Positions 35,396 through 46,645 are shown, counted from the stretch's first letter. The stretch: DNA of 64,000 nt from Isoetes taiwanensis (GCA_021234155.1 JAJEKV010000008.1:15179294-15243293), one strand, 5' to 3'. Translations and numbers: made by a program. Notes: a model not told the origin generated them from the sequence alone.

Positions 35396-36595
35396 CAACT
35401 TAGCTTTGAGGGCAAATCATAGTGCAAAAGCAATTTGAAAAGGAACATGCTTTCTCTTAATTGCTCTAGAATGAAAACGAGGCTAACAACTTGCTTTAGT
35501 TTTAAACCATATCACATTGCGTTGGCAAATGGTTTTTTCAAAATTTTGGTTGAAGGAAAAAAAAATTAATCAAAGAAGTTTTTTTTTTAATGGACCATTG
35601 GTTTTATCGACATGCAGATATATTCTTCCCCCTAAAAAAGGTCATCGATATATTATTGGAAAAGTCGACTAAAAAGACTTTGTCTTAAGGTAAAGGAGGA
35701 TGATGTGGCCTATAAACTTTGCCACATCACCTATAAATGTAATTTTTTTTTCTAGATCCTTTTCTCTCTTCCTTGGCAGCAATGCGCTCCTCGCTATTGA
35801 GGGTTTCTTTTCTGATCTCGTTGAGAGCCAGTGTTTGTGAAGTCTACTGTGTCTGAGCGTCAGTGTGTTTGGACCGCTAGCGGCTTTGCTCGGAGTTTTT
35901 GTAGCTGTTTCTTGAAATTGTCTTTGAGGCAGCAACGGCTTTGTTTGCAGATGTGAAGTCAGATTTTTGAAGTCGGATTTTTGAAGCAGGCTGTTATTCC
36001 TTAAGGTCTTTGCTAAGATTTCTTGTTTTTCATGCAAAAGAGCTTGAGTCGTCTTGTTGATGTGGCTGATATTTTTTTGCGTTCTCTAAAGGGCCTCGGC
36101 TTATGATTTAATGTTGTTTTCTTCCTTATCATATGCAAGAGGCCAGATTCTGGTGGAAGGTAAGCTTAATCTATAGTTCTTGACCATTTCTTTACCTCTT
36201 CTGTGCACATTCAAGTATACTTTCAGAATCCTTTGTTCATTTGAACTGCTTTGTTTGCAGATGTGTTATAAGAGATAAAAGCATGGATATTGCCGCTGCC
36301 GATTGGTTTCTTTATTGATCATCCCATTTTAGCACCAGAGATGGCTAGAAAGCCCTTTTAGTTGACTTTCTCAGTTGGAACGGAAGTAAAAACTCAAAAA
36401 ATATGAAAAAACTTCTGCGATCTTCATTTTTTTTATGTGGCAAGGGGTTTTTGGATAATAGAAAGGCTCTGTTTTGATGTAAAAAGCTTGTAATGATCTT
36501 GCAGGCTTTTTTTAGTTTGGGTGAATTTCTACCACAGACACATTTTAGGACTGTCATCAGAGCATCGTCCATATGATTGTCCTATTGATTTGTAG
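35396..36595. other. Intergenic or leader of a retroelement; no gene recognised
   Basis: T-rich sequence with short internal echoes: AGATTTTTGAAGTCGGATTTTTGAAG at about 35958-35985 is a tandem pair, and GGCTTTGTTTGCAGATGTG (about 35937) recurs as CTGCTTTGTTTGCAGATGTG (about 36247). It could be the untranslated part of the gypsy element that follows. Confidence 0.4.
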
Positions 36596-36599
36596 CCCG

Positions 36600-37860
36600 A
36601 CACAATGCCACCATATGGTCCGATATGCAATCTATCTCCCGCTGAGTTGAAGGTTTTGTGGGATTATATTGAAGAGAATCTAGCCACTGGTTTCATTCGA
36701 TAGTCTCAGTCCCCTGCTGGAGCGCCTATCTGAAAAGAAGGATGATTCTCTGCGTCTGGTCATTGATTATTATGGCCTCAATAAAATCATAGTGCCAAAT
36801 CAATATCTGCTTCCTCTAATTCCAGAGTTGTTGGAGCGACTTTAAGTTGCGCGTTATTTTACAAAGATTGATCTTCGGGGTGCCCACAATCTTATCCGGA
36901 AAATGATGAGTGGAAAATAGCTTTTCATCCTCGCTATGGCCATTTTGAGTACACAGTTATGCCGTTTGGGCTTACCAATGCTCCAGCAATATTTCAGCAT
37001 ATAGCCAACGATGTCTTCCGGGAATTCTTAGACACTTTTGTCATCATCTATTTGGATGATATTCTCATTTATTCTAAGACTCGTGAAGAACATGAGAGGC
37101 ATGTTCGATAGGTCCTTCAGAAGCTCTGTGAGCATGGGTTATATCCCAAACTTTGGAAGTGTCAGTTCGAATAGGATAATATGGAGTTCCTCGGCTACCA
37201 TATCACTCTACATGGAGTCTCTATGGATCTCGAAAAGGTCAGCACTGTTCTAGAGTGGCAAACACCTTGATCTGTTCGAGATGTTCAGTGTTTTCTTTTG
37301 TTTGCCAATTTCTATCGGCGTTTAATTCGGGATTATTCGGAGATTGCCCTTCCTTTAACGCGCTTCACGGTTAAGGACGTGCTATTTGAATGGAATGTGG
37401 AAGTGGAATCTGCTTTCTTTTACTCTGAAGCATGCTTTCACTACGGCACCAGTTCTTGCTCATGTAGATCCTTTGCGGCCATATGTTGTCGAAGAAGATG
37501 CTTCCAATTTTTCTCGTGGTGATATTCTATCATAGGAGGGGGGTGACCATGAATTGCATCCGATCGCCTATCAGTCACGGAAGTTTCAGGCTGCTGAAAT
37601 CAACTATCCCATTTATGACACGGAGTTGTTAGCGATAGTTGATTCTTTCGAGGAGGAGGCGTTTCCTGGAGGGATCTCCTTATAAGGTCACAGTCTATAG
37701 AGATCATCGAAATCTAGAATATTTTCAGTCTGCTCGAGTGCTCAACCGTCGCCAGACCCCTTGGCATACTGAAGTACTATCTCGCATTCACTTTGTGATC
37801 AAGTACCGTCCTGGACCCCTCCAATACACCAATGTTCTAAGGCTACAGATGTCCAAACTA
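36600..37860 (+). pseudogene. Ty3/gypsy reverse transcriptase-RNase H, chromovirus-like, decayed
   Basis: Successive blocks of a gypsy pol can be read across frames: YNLSPAELKVL and GFIR at the start, [44 protein letters not shown], then the intact catalytic box [13 protein letters not shown] near 37044-37082. [18 protein letters not shown] and, in RNase [14 protein letters not shown] and [12 protein letters not shown] follow. At least six stops or frameshifts are present. Protease, integrase and LTRs are not found, so this is a pol fragment. It is of a different clade from the element at 45-58.8 kb. Confidence 0.9.
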
Positions 37861-37959
37861 GGTAGCATAAAGTGCAAATCTAAGCAAAACAAGTCAAGAA
37901 ACACTATAGAGCAGTTTACTAGATAAATTTTGGACAAATTTGGGTCAAACATGCTCGAC

Positions 37960-38390
37960 TCGGGTTATTCCGGGCGAAATGCGTCTATGTTCGCAACGCA
38001 AGGCCCTTCTGCGCGGAGTGACCTTAGTGGGTCGATTTTAATTAAACTCATTTTAATTAAACCCATATCTTATGTCAATCTAACATGTAAAAGTGCAAAA
38101 TTAGGTGACTGGCGTGAAACGCGTCTGCGTTCGCAACGCAAGACCCTTCAGGGCGGAGTGACTCGAGTGGGTCGATCTAGACTATTTTTGAACATTTTTG
38201 ACAAATTTAAGATGATATAATATAAAATTTAACTAATTCTAAACATTTTAACAACTTTTCTTGCAGAAATTGGACAATTTATGCCAACAAAGAGGGGACT
38301 CGGATTATTCCGCGCGAAACGCATCTGCGTTTATGATGCAAGACTCTTCGGCACGGAGTGACCCGAATGGGTCAATTTTGACTAAAAAGT
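37960..38390 (+). repeat. Three tandem copies of a hairpin-bearing unit
   Basis: The unit contains GCG.GAAACGC.TCTGCGTT, C..AACGCAAGACCCTTC, GGCGGAGTGACC.GAGTGGG and TCGATTTT. It occurs at about 37973-38040, 38114-38180 and 38315-38390. TGCGTTCGCAACGCA forms a small perfect stem in copy 2 and near-perfect ones in the others. Spacers between the copies are AT-rich and unrelated, so only the ~75-bp core is conserved. Confidence 0.75.
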
Positions 38391-38508
38391 CAATTTCAAA
38401 GAAAAATTTGAACTAGCAGATATTACAAGAAGATTTTAATTATATTAATGATAACTTTACCCCAAAATGGTTTATACAAGTTTATCTTTATACAAAATTG
38501 CAAGCTTT

Positions 38509-39408
38509 CTAAAGCCTGTCTTTTCGGATCCTTGGCATTACTGTTACCCTCTTCGCATGGATGGCACATAGGTTGCCCTCCTCGAAGAGATGTACCAGCT
38601 ATGCTTATGCAGCCTCTTGCAGAGATCGGACCGTTAGGGGTGTTACCCTATAATCGGTCCGAAACTCCTGCATAACTTTCCGGAGGAGCCGTTCGAACGG
38701 CGCCTTCTGGGTTAGGAGATTAGTGCACTATTGGTAGTGCCTAATGTCCTGGAACACCCTGGCGTACTTACTCGCAGTCTTGCTTTAGCATGAACCCACG
38801 CTCTCCCGCCTTCTGCTTCTTGACCACCTTAAGTGGCTTAGGCCACTTTGGATAAGGTGGTCGGGCGTTGGGATTAGAGGTTTCCCCGACGTCCCCTTCC
38901 GGCTCCTCCTCGTTCCCGCCTTCTATCTCCACCTCTTTGTCCTCGTCCTCGTCCTCGTCCTCCTCCTCGTCCGCCTGCTCCTAACGAGGTTCTTCAATAT
39001 GTACTATTCTCTTGGGTCTATCTTGGTCCCTTTTGGATCACTTCTCCCTTCTTCTGGACTCCTTCTCTCGCTCTCTCTTCCTTCTTGCCGCCCGATCTTC
39101 CGGCCACTCTGCCACCTTCTCCTTCTCCTTCTTTTTGCTGGGGCGGACCTCTGCTTGATGGTGCTCCTCCTCATGCTGCTACCCGCCTTGCTGCTCCTCC
39201 TCCTCATGCTATTCCTCGCGGGTTTGCTGCTCCTCTTGGCTAGGGCGTGCCAAGCATGACTGTTTTACCCGTCCATTGGATATCCCCCGACGAGCTGCTG
39301 GGCATCTGCTCATGGGAGGAATGGAAAGTTTCCTCTGTGGAGCTGTGCTCCTCTGAGCCTCTGTCTAGGGCTCCTATATTTCCTTGTTGTGCATTTGGTG
39401 TGAGTCAT
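38509..39408 (-). pseudogene. Histone H3-like pseudogene with a long basic N-terminal tail
   Basis: Reading down from ATG at 39408, one frame runs 300 codons to TAG at 38509 with no frameshift but eight in-frame stops (codons 33, 48, 135, 162, 208, 227, 268, 270). It starts MTHTKCTTRK, like the H3 start MARTKQTARK. Codons 84-92 read IKQRSAPAK, resembling the H3 Lys27 motif ARKSAPA. The tail is Arg/Lys/Ser-rich (RTRRRTRTRTRTKR near 146-159). The fold is unmistakable: YARVFQDIRHYQ (alpha-N), KAPFERLLRKVMQEF (alpha-1), LQEAA (alpha-2), LVHLFEEGNLCAIHAKRVTVM, then a shortened alpha-3. Loop 1 has the normal H3 length, so it is not obviously a centromeric H3. Canonical H3 is ~136 residues, so the tail is ~150 longer. 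It has no introns. A dead gene or retrocopy of an unusual H3 variant is the best call. Confidence 0.82.
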
Positions 39409-39995
39409 ATCTTACGATCAAGGAAATGGATTAGCTTGAGTTGGAGATCAAGAAGAGAAGTTTGGGGTGGTTAGGGAGAGTGGGACCCTAAAATGATATT
39501 TAAAAAAAAACGATGCTCTTAGGGCTAGGAATATTCCCTCACCATTAGTACCCCTATTAATTAGCCCCCCCCCCTCCAATTATAAATCTCTACTATATAT
39601 AGATATTTCCTTATTATCATTAAAATTCGAATTTTTCCTAATAGTTTGGCGTGTCAATTGCGCCATTTTCCACCCGGGTCTCGGATTGGGACGATTCTTC
39701 GACCCTGTGAAATTTGATGCTCATGCATAATTTCCATTCCAATCTTACTAGAATGTTGATTTGACTCATCCTTTTTCCCTGCATCTATAATTTAGCCTAA
39801 CTTTATGACCCCACTATTTAGGAGAAATTTTTTCTCCCATTTTTCGAGCATTGAATGACTCCACTACTTTGGAGAAATTTTTTCTCCCATTTTTTGAGGT
39901 TCAATGCTAGAATTTTCATCCCATGCTTTGCAAGAGAAAGTTTTTCGAGCTTTGTGGTGTAGAGGAGACACCGAGGCAGGAGCTTGGAGATGATT
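39409..39995. other. Flank of the H3-like pseudogene; small tandem duplication
   Basis: An oligo-C run lies at about 39565-39576 and a TATATATAG box (minus strand) at about 39592-39602, ~190 bp upstream of the pseudogene ATG; the box could be its old promoter. A 50-bp tandem pair (CCACTA.TT.GGAGAAATTTT, TTCTCCCATTTTT) occupies about 39810-39905. Confidence 0.5.
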
Positions 39996-40194
39996 AAGAC
40001 ATTAAATTATTCAAACATGCAATGCTATTTGCAACTATTACTAGAAATTCAAATTTATGTGCATCCTTGCTTATGCGCGGGAACGCTTTGGGCAAGTAAT
40101 TTAATTTAAATAATTGAGCTGGAGTTGGACTGGAATAGATTTGACAATTGGGCAATGGACACATCATGATGCTTGTCACGTGTCCCAAGCAAAT

Positions 40195-40285
40195 ATTGAT
40201 GTTCACAACAAGGATCAATCTTTAGAAAAGTGAGGTGGGATGGTTCACAACAAGGATCAATCTTTAGAAAAGTGGTGGGATGGTG
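40195..40285 (+). repeat. ~44-bp tandem duplication
   Basis: GTTCACAACAAGGATCAATC, TTTAGAAAAGTG and GGTGGGATGG occur twice in a row (from about 40200 and 40242). Confidence 0.85.
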
Positions 40286-42030
40286 CCATATCTAATATTG
40301 GATTTACACTCTAAATGCATTCAACATTCTAAGGCATGTAGATAAGAGGGCATCCACAAGACTTCTATGTGAGATTCTCTTAAAACTTCATGTATTCATC
40401 GGTGCAAGCAAGTTCCACAAGTGAAGCTATTCTATGAAGAAACATTCTAAAGTGGATGCTTGATCAACGATGACATGGTATAGACGCGAGCCCACATTTG
40501 GAAAACGGACATGTTCATGCTTAAAAGATCCCATGAAACTTTGGTAGTATGCATTTGTCTGTAATGATGAAAGGGTGTAAGGATGGTGGACTCTTGTGTC
40601 TATGAAATTCTACTATAGATGTGCTGTCATGTTTGCAAAGGTGCAGGGACTATGACTGCCTTCTAATAGTGTCTAAGGATTCTACTACAAATGTGTTGTC
40701 ATGTTTATAGTGAATGGTTTACTGAACTTGAAATTCTGTCTTGATTTTGTAATAGGTCATCATACGCAAAGCTCATGTGTGTGCTTGCTTGCAAGGGCAG
40801 ATGAGAACAACAGTAAGATCCAAATGGAAAAGTCCAACAGAGGGAAAGTCCAAGATGCCAAGAACACCATGCGTCCTCCAGCCCCCGACGACAATAATTA
40901 GCTTTGCGAGGACATTCTGACAAACATATGATTTTGCGAGCATGCATATTTTTTATTTGTAGCTGTAACTGTAACTGATTGACATGCTGAGTATATCCCA
41001 TTGATTTTGTTTGCTTTCAGATATTCATATTAAAGAAATTCATGACACGAGTAAAGTCATTACAGCAGGAACCTTAAGTAAGACTTAATATGCTTGAATT
41101 GATTTCGTGAAGAATAGTCCGAATGCAACAAGTCCTTTTGAACATGTTTTCTCAATCTGGAGTAGCAAACAGAGCCTAACTTTACCAGTATTCTTTCCTA
41201 GCTTATGACACTGATGACAATAGCTGGCATTTTATAATTGAAAATTTGAGACACGGGAAAAACATAAATAAAGAAAAACAGGTCGATCAAAATTTCACTG
41301 CATAGAAAACTTGAAAGCTGTACTCTTTTGCTTGTAGATGACACTTGAGTAACAGTATCTGACGTAGGGGAGTTTCTCATTCTAAGGTCTGCAGCTAATT
41401 TTCTACTGATATGAACAGTTGTGACGACCTAAAACATACAAAGAATTCATCAGGTTTTGACCTTATGCAATTGTCTGTATATCTACAGGGCTCTGAGACG
41501 AGAAGCAATGTATGACAGAAGGAAAAAAGAAAAAGTTTCTAATTACCTTGAGTAATATGCGGTAGCTTGAAGAAGAAACAACTGGAAGCTCCAAGGCGCA
41601 CGCCCAAACAAGCGGAAAGATCCAAGAGCAACTCAAACCCTAACGACAATATTGTCTTTGCAGGGACAACCCGACATTTGACAAGACTGTTTTGAAAAAT
41701 ACATTCTCAAGAGTTAAAAAAACAAAGTATTCCTCGTGCAAGGTCCTTACACTAGTTGTATTTGCTTGTTTTGCAAGAGTTTGTACACTTAGTTTCTCGT
41801 GCAAGACCTTTATGCATCCACTGTTCTCTTATATTCTTGCTTCTCGTGGTGGTGTGTCTCATTCTTGTGTGCTTCACAAGCACACACTTGGTAGCCTCGT
41901 AATGCCTATGTCCTCCCTGAATTCTATCTCATTGCTTTGTTATTCCACTACACTTGGCTAGATGCTACAGATATCCACCAACTCATGCATCTTAACTGAA
42001 GGACATTGACAATTGGGTCATAGGTTGGAA
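40286..42030. other. Intergenic; diverged internal duplication, no gene
   Basis: Around 40850-40930 and 41590-41690 there are two related blocks (AGATCCAA, CGACAATA, CTTTGC.GGGACA/GACATT), i.e. a diverged duplication ~745 bp apart. Open frames at 40701-40901 and 41692-41961 show no domain. Confidence 0.4.
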
Positions 42031-42033
42031 CGA

Positions 42034-42930
42034 ATGGGTAACGAGATTTGATGTTTGAATAGGACGTGTAAACCTACAAAATTGACAATGATTGGACTAT
42101 CGACATATCCTAAAGTACGCATACAACTTGCTTTTTTGAATAGTAAGTATTATTAGCTGTAATAACTTACCAAGTACAATTGTATTGCTTGATTTCCCAT
42201 CTGACCTTCTCCTTTTTCCCCAAAGCCCAATGTTGTCTAAACACCATGCAATATACATGGTAGCATCTCATTTGGCAAGAGCTCTTCACGAGTCTTTGAT
42301 CCTTTCAAATGGCTAGGGTTCATGGCCTTCGATGGGTAATGAGATTTGATGTTTGAATAGGACATGCAAACCAACAAAATTGACAATGATTGGACTATCC
42401 ACATATCCTAAAGTACATATACAACTTGCTTTTTTGAATGGTAAGTATTACTAGCTGTAATAACTTACCAAGTACAATTGTATTGCTCGATTTCCCATCC
42501 AACTTTCTCCCTTCCCTTTTCACCAAAATCCAATGTTGTCTAAACACCATGCAATATACATGGTAGTATCTCATTTGGCAAGACCTCTTCACGAGTCTTT
42601 GATCCTTTCAAATGGCTAGGGTTCATGGCCTTCGATGTAATGAGATTTGATGTTTGAATAGGACATGTAAACCAACAAAATTGATAATGATTAGACTATC
42701 CACATATCCTAAAGTACACATACAACTTGCTTTTTTGAATGGTAAGTATTACTAGCTGTAATAACTTACCAAGTACAATTGTATTGCTCGATTTCCCATC
42801 CAACTTTCTCCCTTTTCACCAAAATCTAATGTTGTCTAAACACCATGCAATATACATGGTAGCATCTCATTTGGCAAGCTCTCTTCACGAGTCTTTGATC
42901 CTTTCAAATGACTAGGGTTCATGGCCTTCC
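42034..42930 (+). repeat. Three-copy tandem repeat, ~300-bp unit
   Basis: Units start at about 42036, 42334 and 42635 with GTAA.GAGATTTGATGTTTG and end CTAGGGTTCATGGCCTTC. Copies differ at few positions plus small indels (for example in CTTTCTCCCTTCCCTTTTCACC). Each contains ACCATGCAATATACATGGT, a perfect 8-bp inverted repeat. Confidence 0.92.
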
Positions 42931-43928
42931 CACCACGAAGTGTGGCTCCTTGCGCTCACTAATCCTGGGTGAGAATACATGGTTCTTCAAGATTATACAT
43001 TGTGCAATGATAACATTTGGTCATTAATGCATGGCACTGTCACAAATTTGCGATCACTTGGAGAATTCCCTTCCCAATCGACAAGGCACCATCACAAGAA
43101 CTTAGAGTCTAAAATCTTGAGGTTGAAAACCCTTTTCAAGTCCATATGGCATTGACGCAGGGACTTGGAGTCTGGCGACGAAGAAGCCATACAAAAATAC
43201 CAACATGAAAAGAAGGGGCTTTGTAATACTCCCCATGTCGTATAACCCTAGATTGTTGTCACCTTCCCCATATTGTGTCCATGAGGGGCACTCACTACGT
43301 TATCAACACCTAATATAAACACATATTGAGAAGATATAAAGACTTTTATACCCATTTAAGTTACTTTAATCTTTAAAATTCAAATTTGAGTTGTGTTGGT
43401 ACTGCAAAATTAGATTTTCAATTTGAATGCTATCACTTCCTAGCAGAACTAAAGGTAGCTATTGTTCCAATCTTAGAAAAACTTCTTCTTCCACAATTTC
43501 TTCCTCTTCTGGATTAATTTGGACCTGACCCAATTTACTAAGCCCTTTACTTTCTTGTAGCTAGATTTGTGACCACCAAAGCTTGATAGGTTTTGAATAC
43601 CTGGCTCATGATCAACCTGCCCCAAAAATCAACATGGAATCAACTTGGAAATTTTGGAAGGCCTAAAATTGAGAGCTATATTGTTGCTAGAGTGAAAATA
43701 AGAAGAATATGAGGGAGACTCTGCTCTTAACAAGCTTGACTATGGCAGAACCATCGTAGAAAAGGGCGCAGAATAGAGCCACCGAAGCCGTTCTTTTTTT
43801 CTTTTTTTTTTCAATTTTTCTTCGTAAAGCCCCTATTTTTTCCTTCCGGAAAAACGTGTCAGTTTTAGGAGGACGTATTAACTATAAATGTTAAACAACT
43901 ATAGATATTCCAAAAGCATCTTGCCTAT
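42931..43928. other. Intergenic; nothing recognised
   Basis: No gene. Homopolymer-rich sequence (T-rich run near 43792-43820) leads into the inverted-repeat region. Confidence 0.4.
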
Positions 43929-44674
43929 AATATCGTCGATTCACGTAGCGAATCGGCATTCTTGCTCAAGACGAGCATGCATGCATTGCATGCGTCGCAT
44001 GCATGCATCGCATGCGTTTTGGGCCGTAGATAGGCTTCTCATTCATCTCAGCAGATTTGCTACAATGGTGGACAGTGGATAGCCACACACATGCGAACTA
44101 TCCACAAAAATAAAGGGAAAATCCAATTATATCATTTGGACCCCAAAACAAATACAATGCTAATAGATGAGTGGTCTGATGTACTGCTTAGAAGCTTATC
44201 ACCGGATTAAAAACCTCCCTTTTCGGTTTTCGAGGAAAACCCTAGTGATAAGCCTTCCGGCAAGGGCTTAGACAAACGTAAAGCATGAAATCGCCCCCAA
44301 AACCCGCGCATGGAGAAGTCAAAACGGATGGCGCCAACCCAGTACACATCACCAACAACAAGCGAAAACATACCAAAGAATAGCATCACCCAATGGGTGG
44401 AAAAAAGCATCACCCACCGGGTGGAAAACATGATAAAATGTAACTTGTACAAAATAGAATAAACAAAGAAGGGGGAGGGTGGGTTCAAAGAGAATAAGGT
44501 CACGAGAGAAGAGGAAGCGCCGATGAAACGTCGATGAAGAATTCATAATAAGTAGCAAAGCGCCAACCCGACGAATGGCCCAAAACGCATGCGATGCATG
44601 CATCGCGACGATCTGCAATGCATGCATGCTCGTCTTGAGCAAGAATGCCGATTCGCTACGCGAATCGACGATAT
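43929..44674. repeat. 97-bp inverted repeat with 551-bp spacer
   Basis: 43929-44025 and 44577-44674 are reverse complements with about 90-95% identity. Each arm itself contains palindromes: GATTCGCGTAGCGAATC (7-bp stem, perfect in the right arm) and an alternating GCATGCATGCAT tract. The spacer has no recognised gene. The structure resembles a foldback element or a hairpin-producing locus. Confidence 0.88.
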
Positions 44675-44929
44675 TCTTGCACTGCGACTCGCATGAAACC
44701 AACAAAGCGCCCGAATACCAAAGGACTTCCTTAACAAACTAGGATCGAGGACGAAGGTCACAGGATGAAGGCTAAAGGCCGGAAAAGACAGCAGGAAAGC
44801 AACGCCAAATTGGCCAAACCAGGCAGGAAGAAGCCCCTCCCCTGCCCGGAAACAATTCAAAGAGAATAAGGTACTGCTGAGAGAAGAGGGCGCTTTGTTG
44901 GTTTCATGCGAGTCGCAGTGCAAGAATAT
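44671..44929. repeat. Perfect 42-bp inverted repeat with 175-bp loop
   Basis: 44671-44712 and 44888-44929 are exact reverse complements (core GCACTGCGACTCGCATGAAA). The left arm overlaps the end of the larger inverted repeat by 4 bp. A direct repeat TCAAAGAGAATAAGGT also links 44485 with 44857, so the area has been rearranged more than once. Confidence 0.88.
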
Positions 44930-45080
44930 TTATACATGTTACGAAAGTAATTTTGATGCTAAAGTAACTTTAATACCATTGTACATTAAAGTTATCTTTA
45001 TGTCTTTGTACATACTTTAAGACCTAGCTCTAACTTTTCCTTATCTCATTTGATTGCTCTTACCTTTTGGCTCCTCCTCC

Positions 45081-45085
45081 TTGAT
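45081..45085. repeat. Left 5-bp target duplication of the gypsy element
   Basis: TTGAT, repeated at 58829-58833 directly outside the 3' LTR. Five base pairs is the Ty3/gypsy duplication length. Confidence 0.85.
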
Positions 45086-45657
45086 TGTTAGTCATGTGCC
45101 CACGAATACAAGATTATTCCTACTGTACACGGGCGTCACATGGGAAGAACCCTAACCCCCTTGGGAAGAACACGCCAAAGAAGAGACAAAGTGATCCCAA
45201 GGTGTGAGGTCACCATAAGTATAGGGCGTGAGTCCTCCATGGTAGGAATCATGCTTTGATGAGTTAACAGTTATCAGCTAAGAAGATTCTCTATATGTCA
45301 GCAGAGATTTTGAGAGTAGGTAGCTGCTATTCGCAAATGGCAGTTTTGCTATTATGGGCCTAAGGCCATTTACTATATATATCAGAATTCTAGACTTAAG
45401 ATGTTAGACAAGATTAGACGAAATTAGCCCTCTTTTTGTTTCAGGCTCTGCACTTCAGGTAAGGCTCAACATCAAGAGATCCTCTTTGGTCGTTGATGTT
45501 TCTCTTGCTTCCCTCCTCTCTCACTTAGTTCTTCTGTTCTTAGTCCTTTACAAAATCTCACGGGACACTCTTTGTTTAGGATCTGCCTGTTTGATCCACG
45601 GGTCCTCATCGAGGGTTGTCTCGTAGATGACAAGAACCCGAGCCAGATCCTAAGGAC
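45086..45657 (+). repeat. 5' LTR of the gypsy element
   Basis: Begins TGTTAGTCATGTGCCCACGA and aligns along its length with 57079-57440 plus 58617-58828. TATATATA near 45375 is a candidate TATA box. The end is set by the primer site immediately after it. Confidence 0.85.
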
Positions 45658-45673
45658 TGTTGCCATTGCCGGG
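45658..45673 (+). promoter_or_regulatory. Primer-binding site, tRNA-Asp-like (copy I)
   Basis: TGTTGCCATTGCCGGG matches the common plant gypsy primer site TGGCGCCGTTGCCGGG at 13 of 16 positions and lies directly behind the LTR. The second copy is at 50963-50978. Confidence 0.65.
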
Positions 45674-45701
45674 TCCCTATTCATCTTTTTCTCCTCCAAA
45701 A

Positions 45702-46645
45702 TGTTGGCTCGCACTCTCACTCAGGAGGACCTTCTAGACCAAATTGTTGCTCAACTCAAAGATCATCAACGTCGAGAAGCACTTTGTAATCCTTTATAGG
45801 TGATTATGATATTGAAGAAGGTCGACTTCGCTCGTGCACACAATCTGCTCCTCCCACATCGAGGGTTACTTCGCACCCCTCATCCCCCACACACTATCGA
45901 AATTGCTCTCAACCCCATTCGCCTCATCTCACTCTCATTCATGCGCACACTCCGCGGTATTATCAAACTCCATAAAGTATTTATATCCATATTCCTCCAC
46001 TGTCATCACATCATTCACAACCTTATCCACCTCATCATGGTGTCGGATTCTCTTAGATTTCTTTTGTCCTCACCTATGTCAACAAGTTTCAATCCTCTCT
46101 GTCACTTCAATATCCAATGAAAGCTTACAACATGGGAGATGTTTAGCAAGATGTTTAGGAGATGTAAATTAGGATCTCAAGGATCCTGCCTTCTCAACAC
46201 CTCCTGGGTTTGGGTTCTTTACTGCCCTCATGGACTATTGCTGGTCCTTCATTTTCTCATCAGGCACCATATTTTGGTCAGATTCCTATTCCATATATGT
46301 TTCTCGCAATCCTACAGTCCCTTCTGTTCCAGCAACAGGACTCAATATGAAATTGCCATATCCCATTTTGGCAATGCTAGAGGCAATCCCACTCAAGGCC
46401 CGAGTGTCCTAGCATGTATAGAAGAGTTCGAGGCTTTAGTTGTCCTTAATGGTCATTCACAGCCTCAAATCAAGTTTCATATTTTTTTGACCACACTATG
46501 TGGTGCACCATATCAATGGCTCATGGCCAATAAAAACCATTGGAAACAAAGTTGGAGAGCAATGAAAGTGGCATTTCGTGTCCATTACAAGTCCTTCGCA
46601 GATGATCAAAACGTTCTGAAGCAACTCAATAATATGCAGCAATAA
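45702..46645 (+). pseudogene. gag region, copy I
   Basis: A start ATG (45702) gives MLARTLTQEDLLDQIVAQL, a short helical N-terminus that stops at 45799. After a gap in another frame, 46340-46645 encodes a retrotransposon-gag block with FEALVVLNGHSQPQ, FLTTLCGAPYQWLMAN and WKQSWRAMKVAFRVHY. This fits a capsid-type Gag. Reading is broken by frameshifts and stops, and no CCHC zinc knuckle is seen. Confidence 0.75.

Noticed and set aside
38780-39250. A shifted frame on the minus strand with long acidic runs (EEEDEDEDEDKEVEIE)
   Set aside because: It is the alternative reading of the Arg-Thr-rich H3 tail. The histone fold and the H3 start both lie in the other frame.
38509-39408. Centromeric H3 (CENH3)
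   Set aside because: CENH3 has a longer loop 1; here the segment from alpha-1 to LQEA has the same length as canonical H3. A long tail alone is not enough.
38509-39408. RNA editing (U to C) that would remove the stops of the H3-like frame
   Set aside because: Such editing is organellar in ferns and hornworts. Several stops replace Lys, Glu or Tyr positions of H3, not Gln or Arg, so ordinary decay explains them better.
45834-46172. Extra small ORF in front of gag
   Set aside because: It overlaps another frame of the decayed gag leader and is duplicated only because the whole element region is duplicated.
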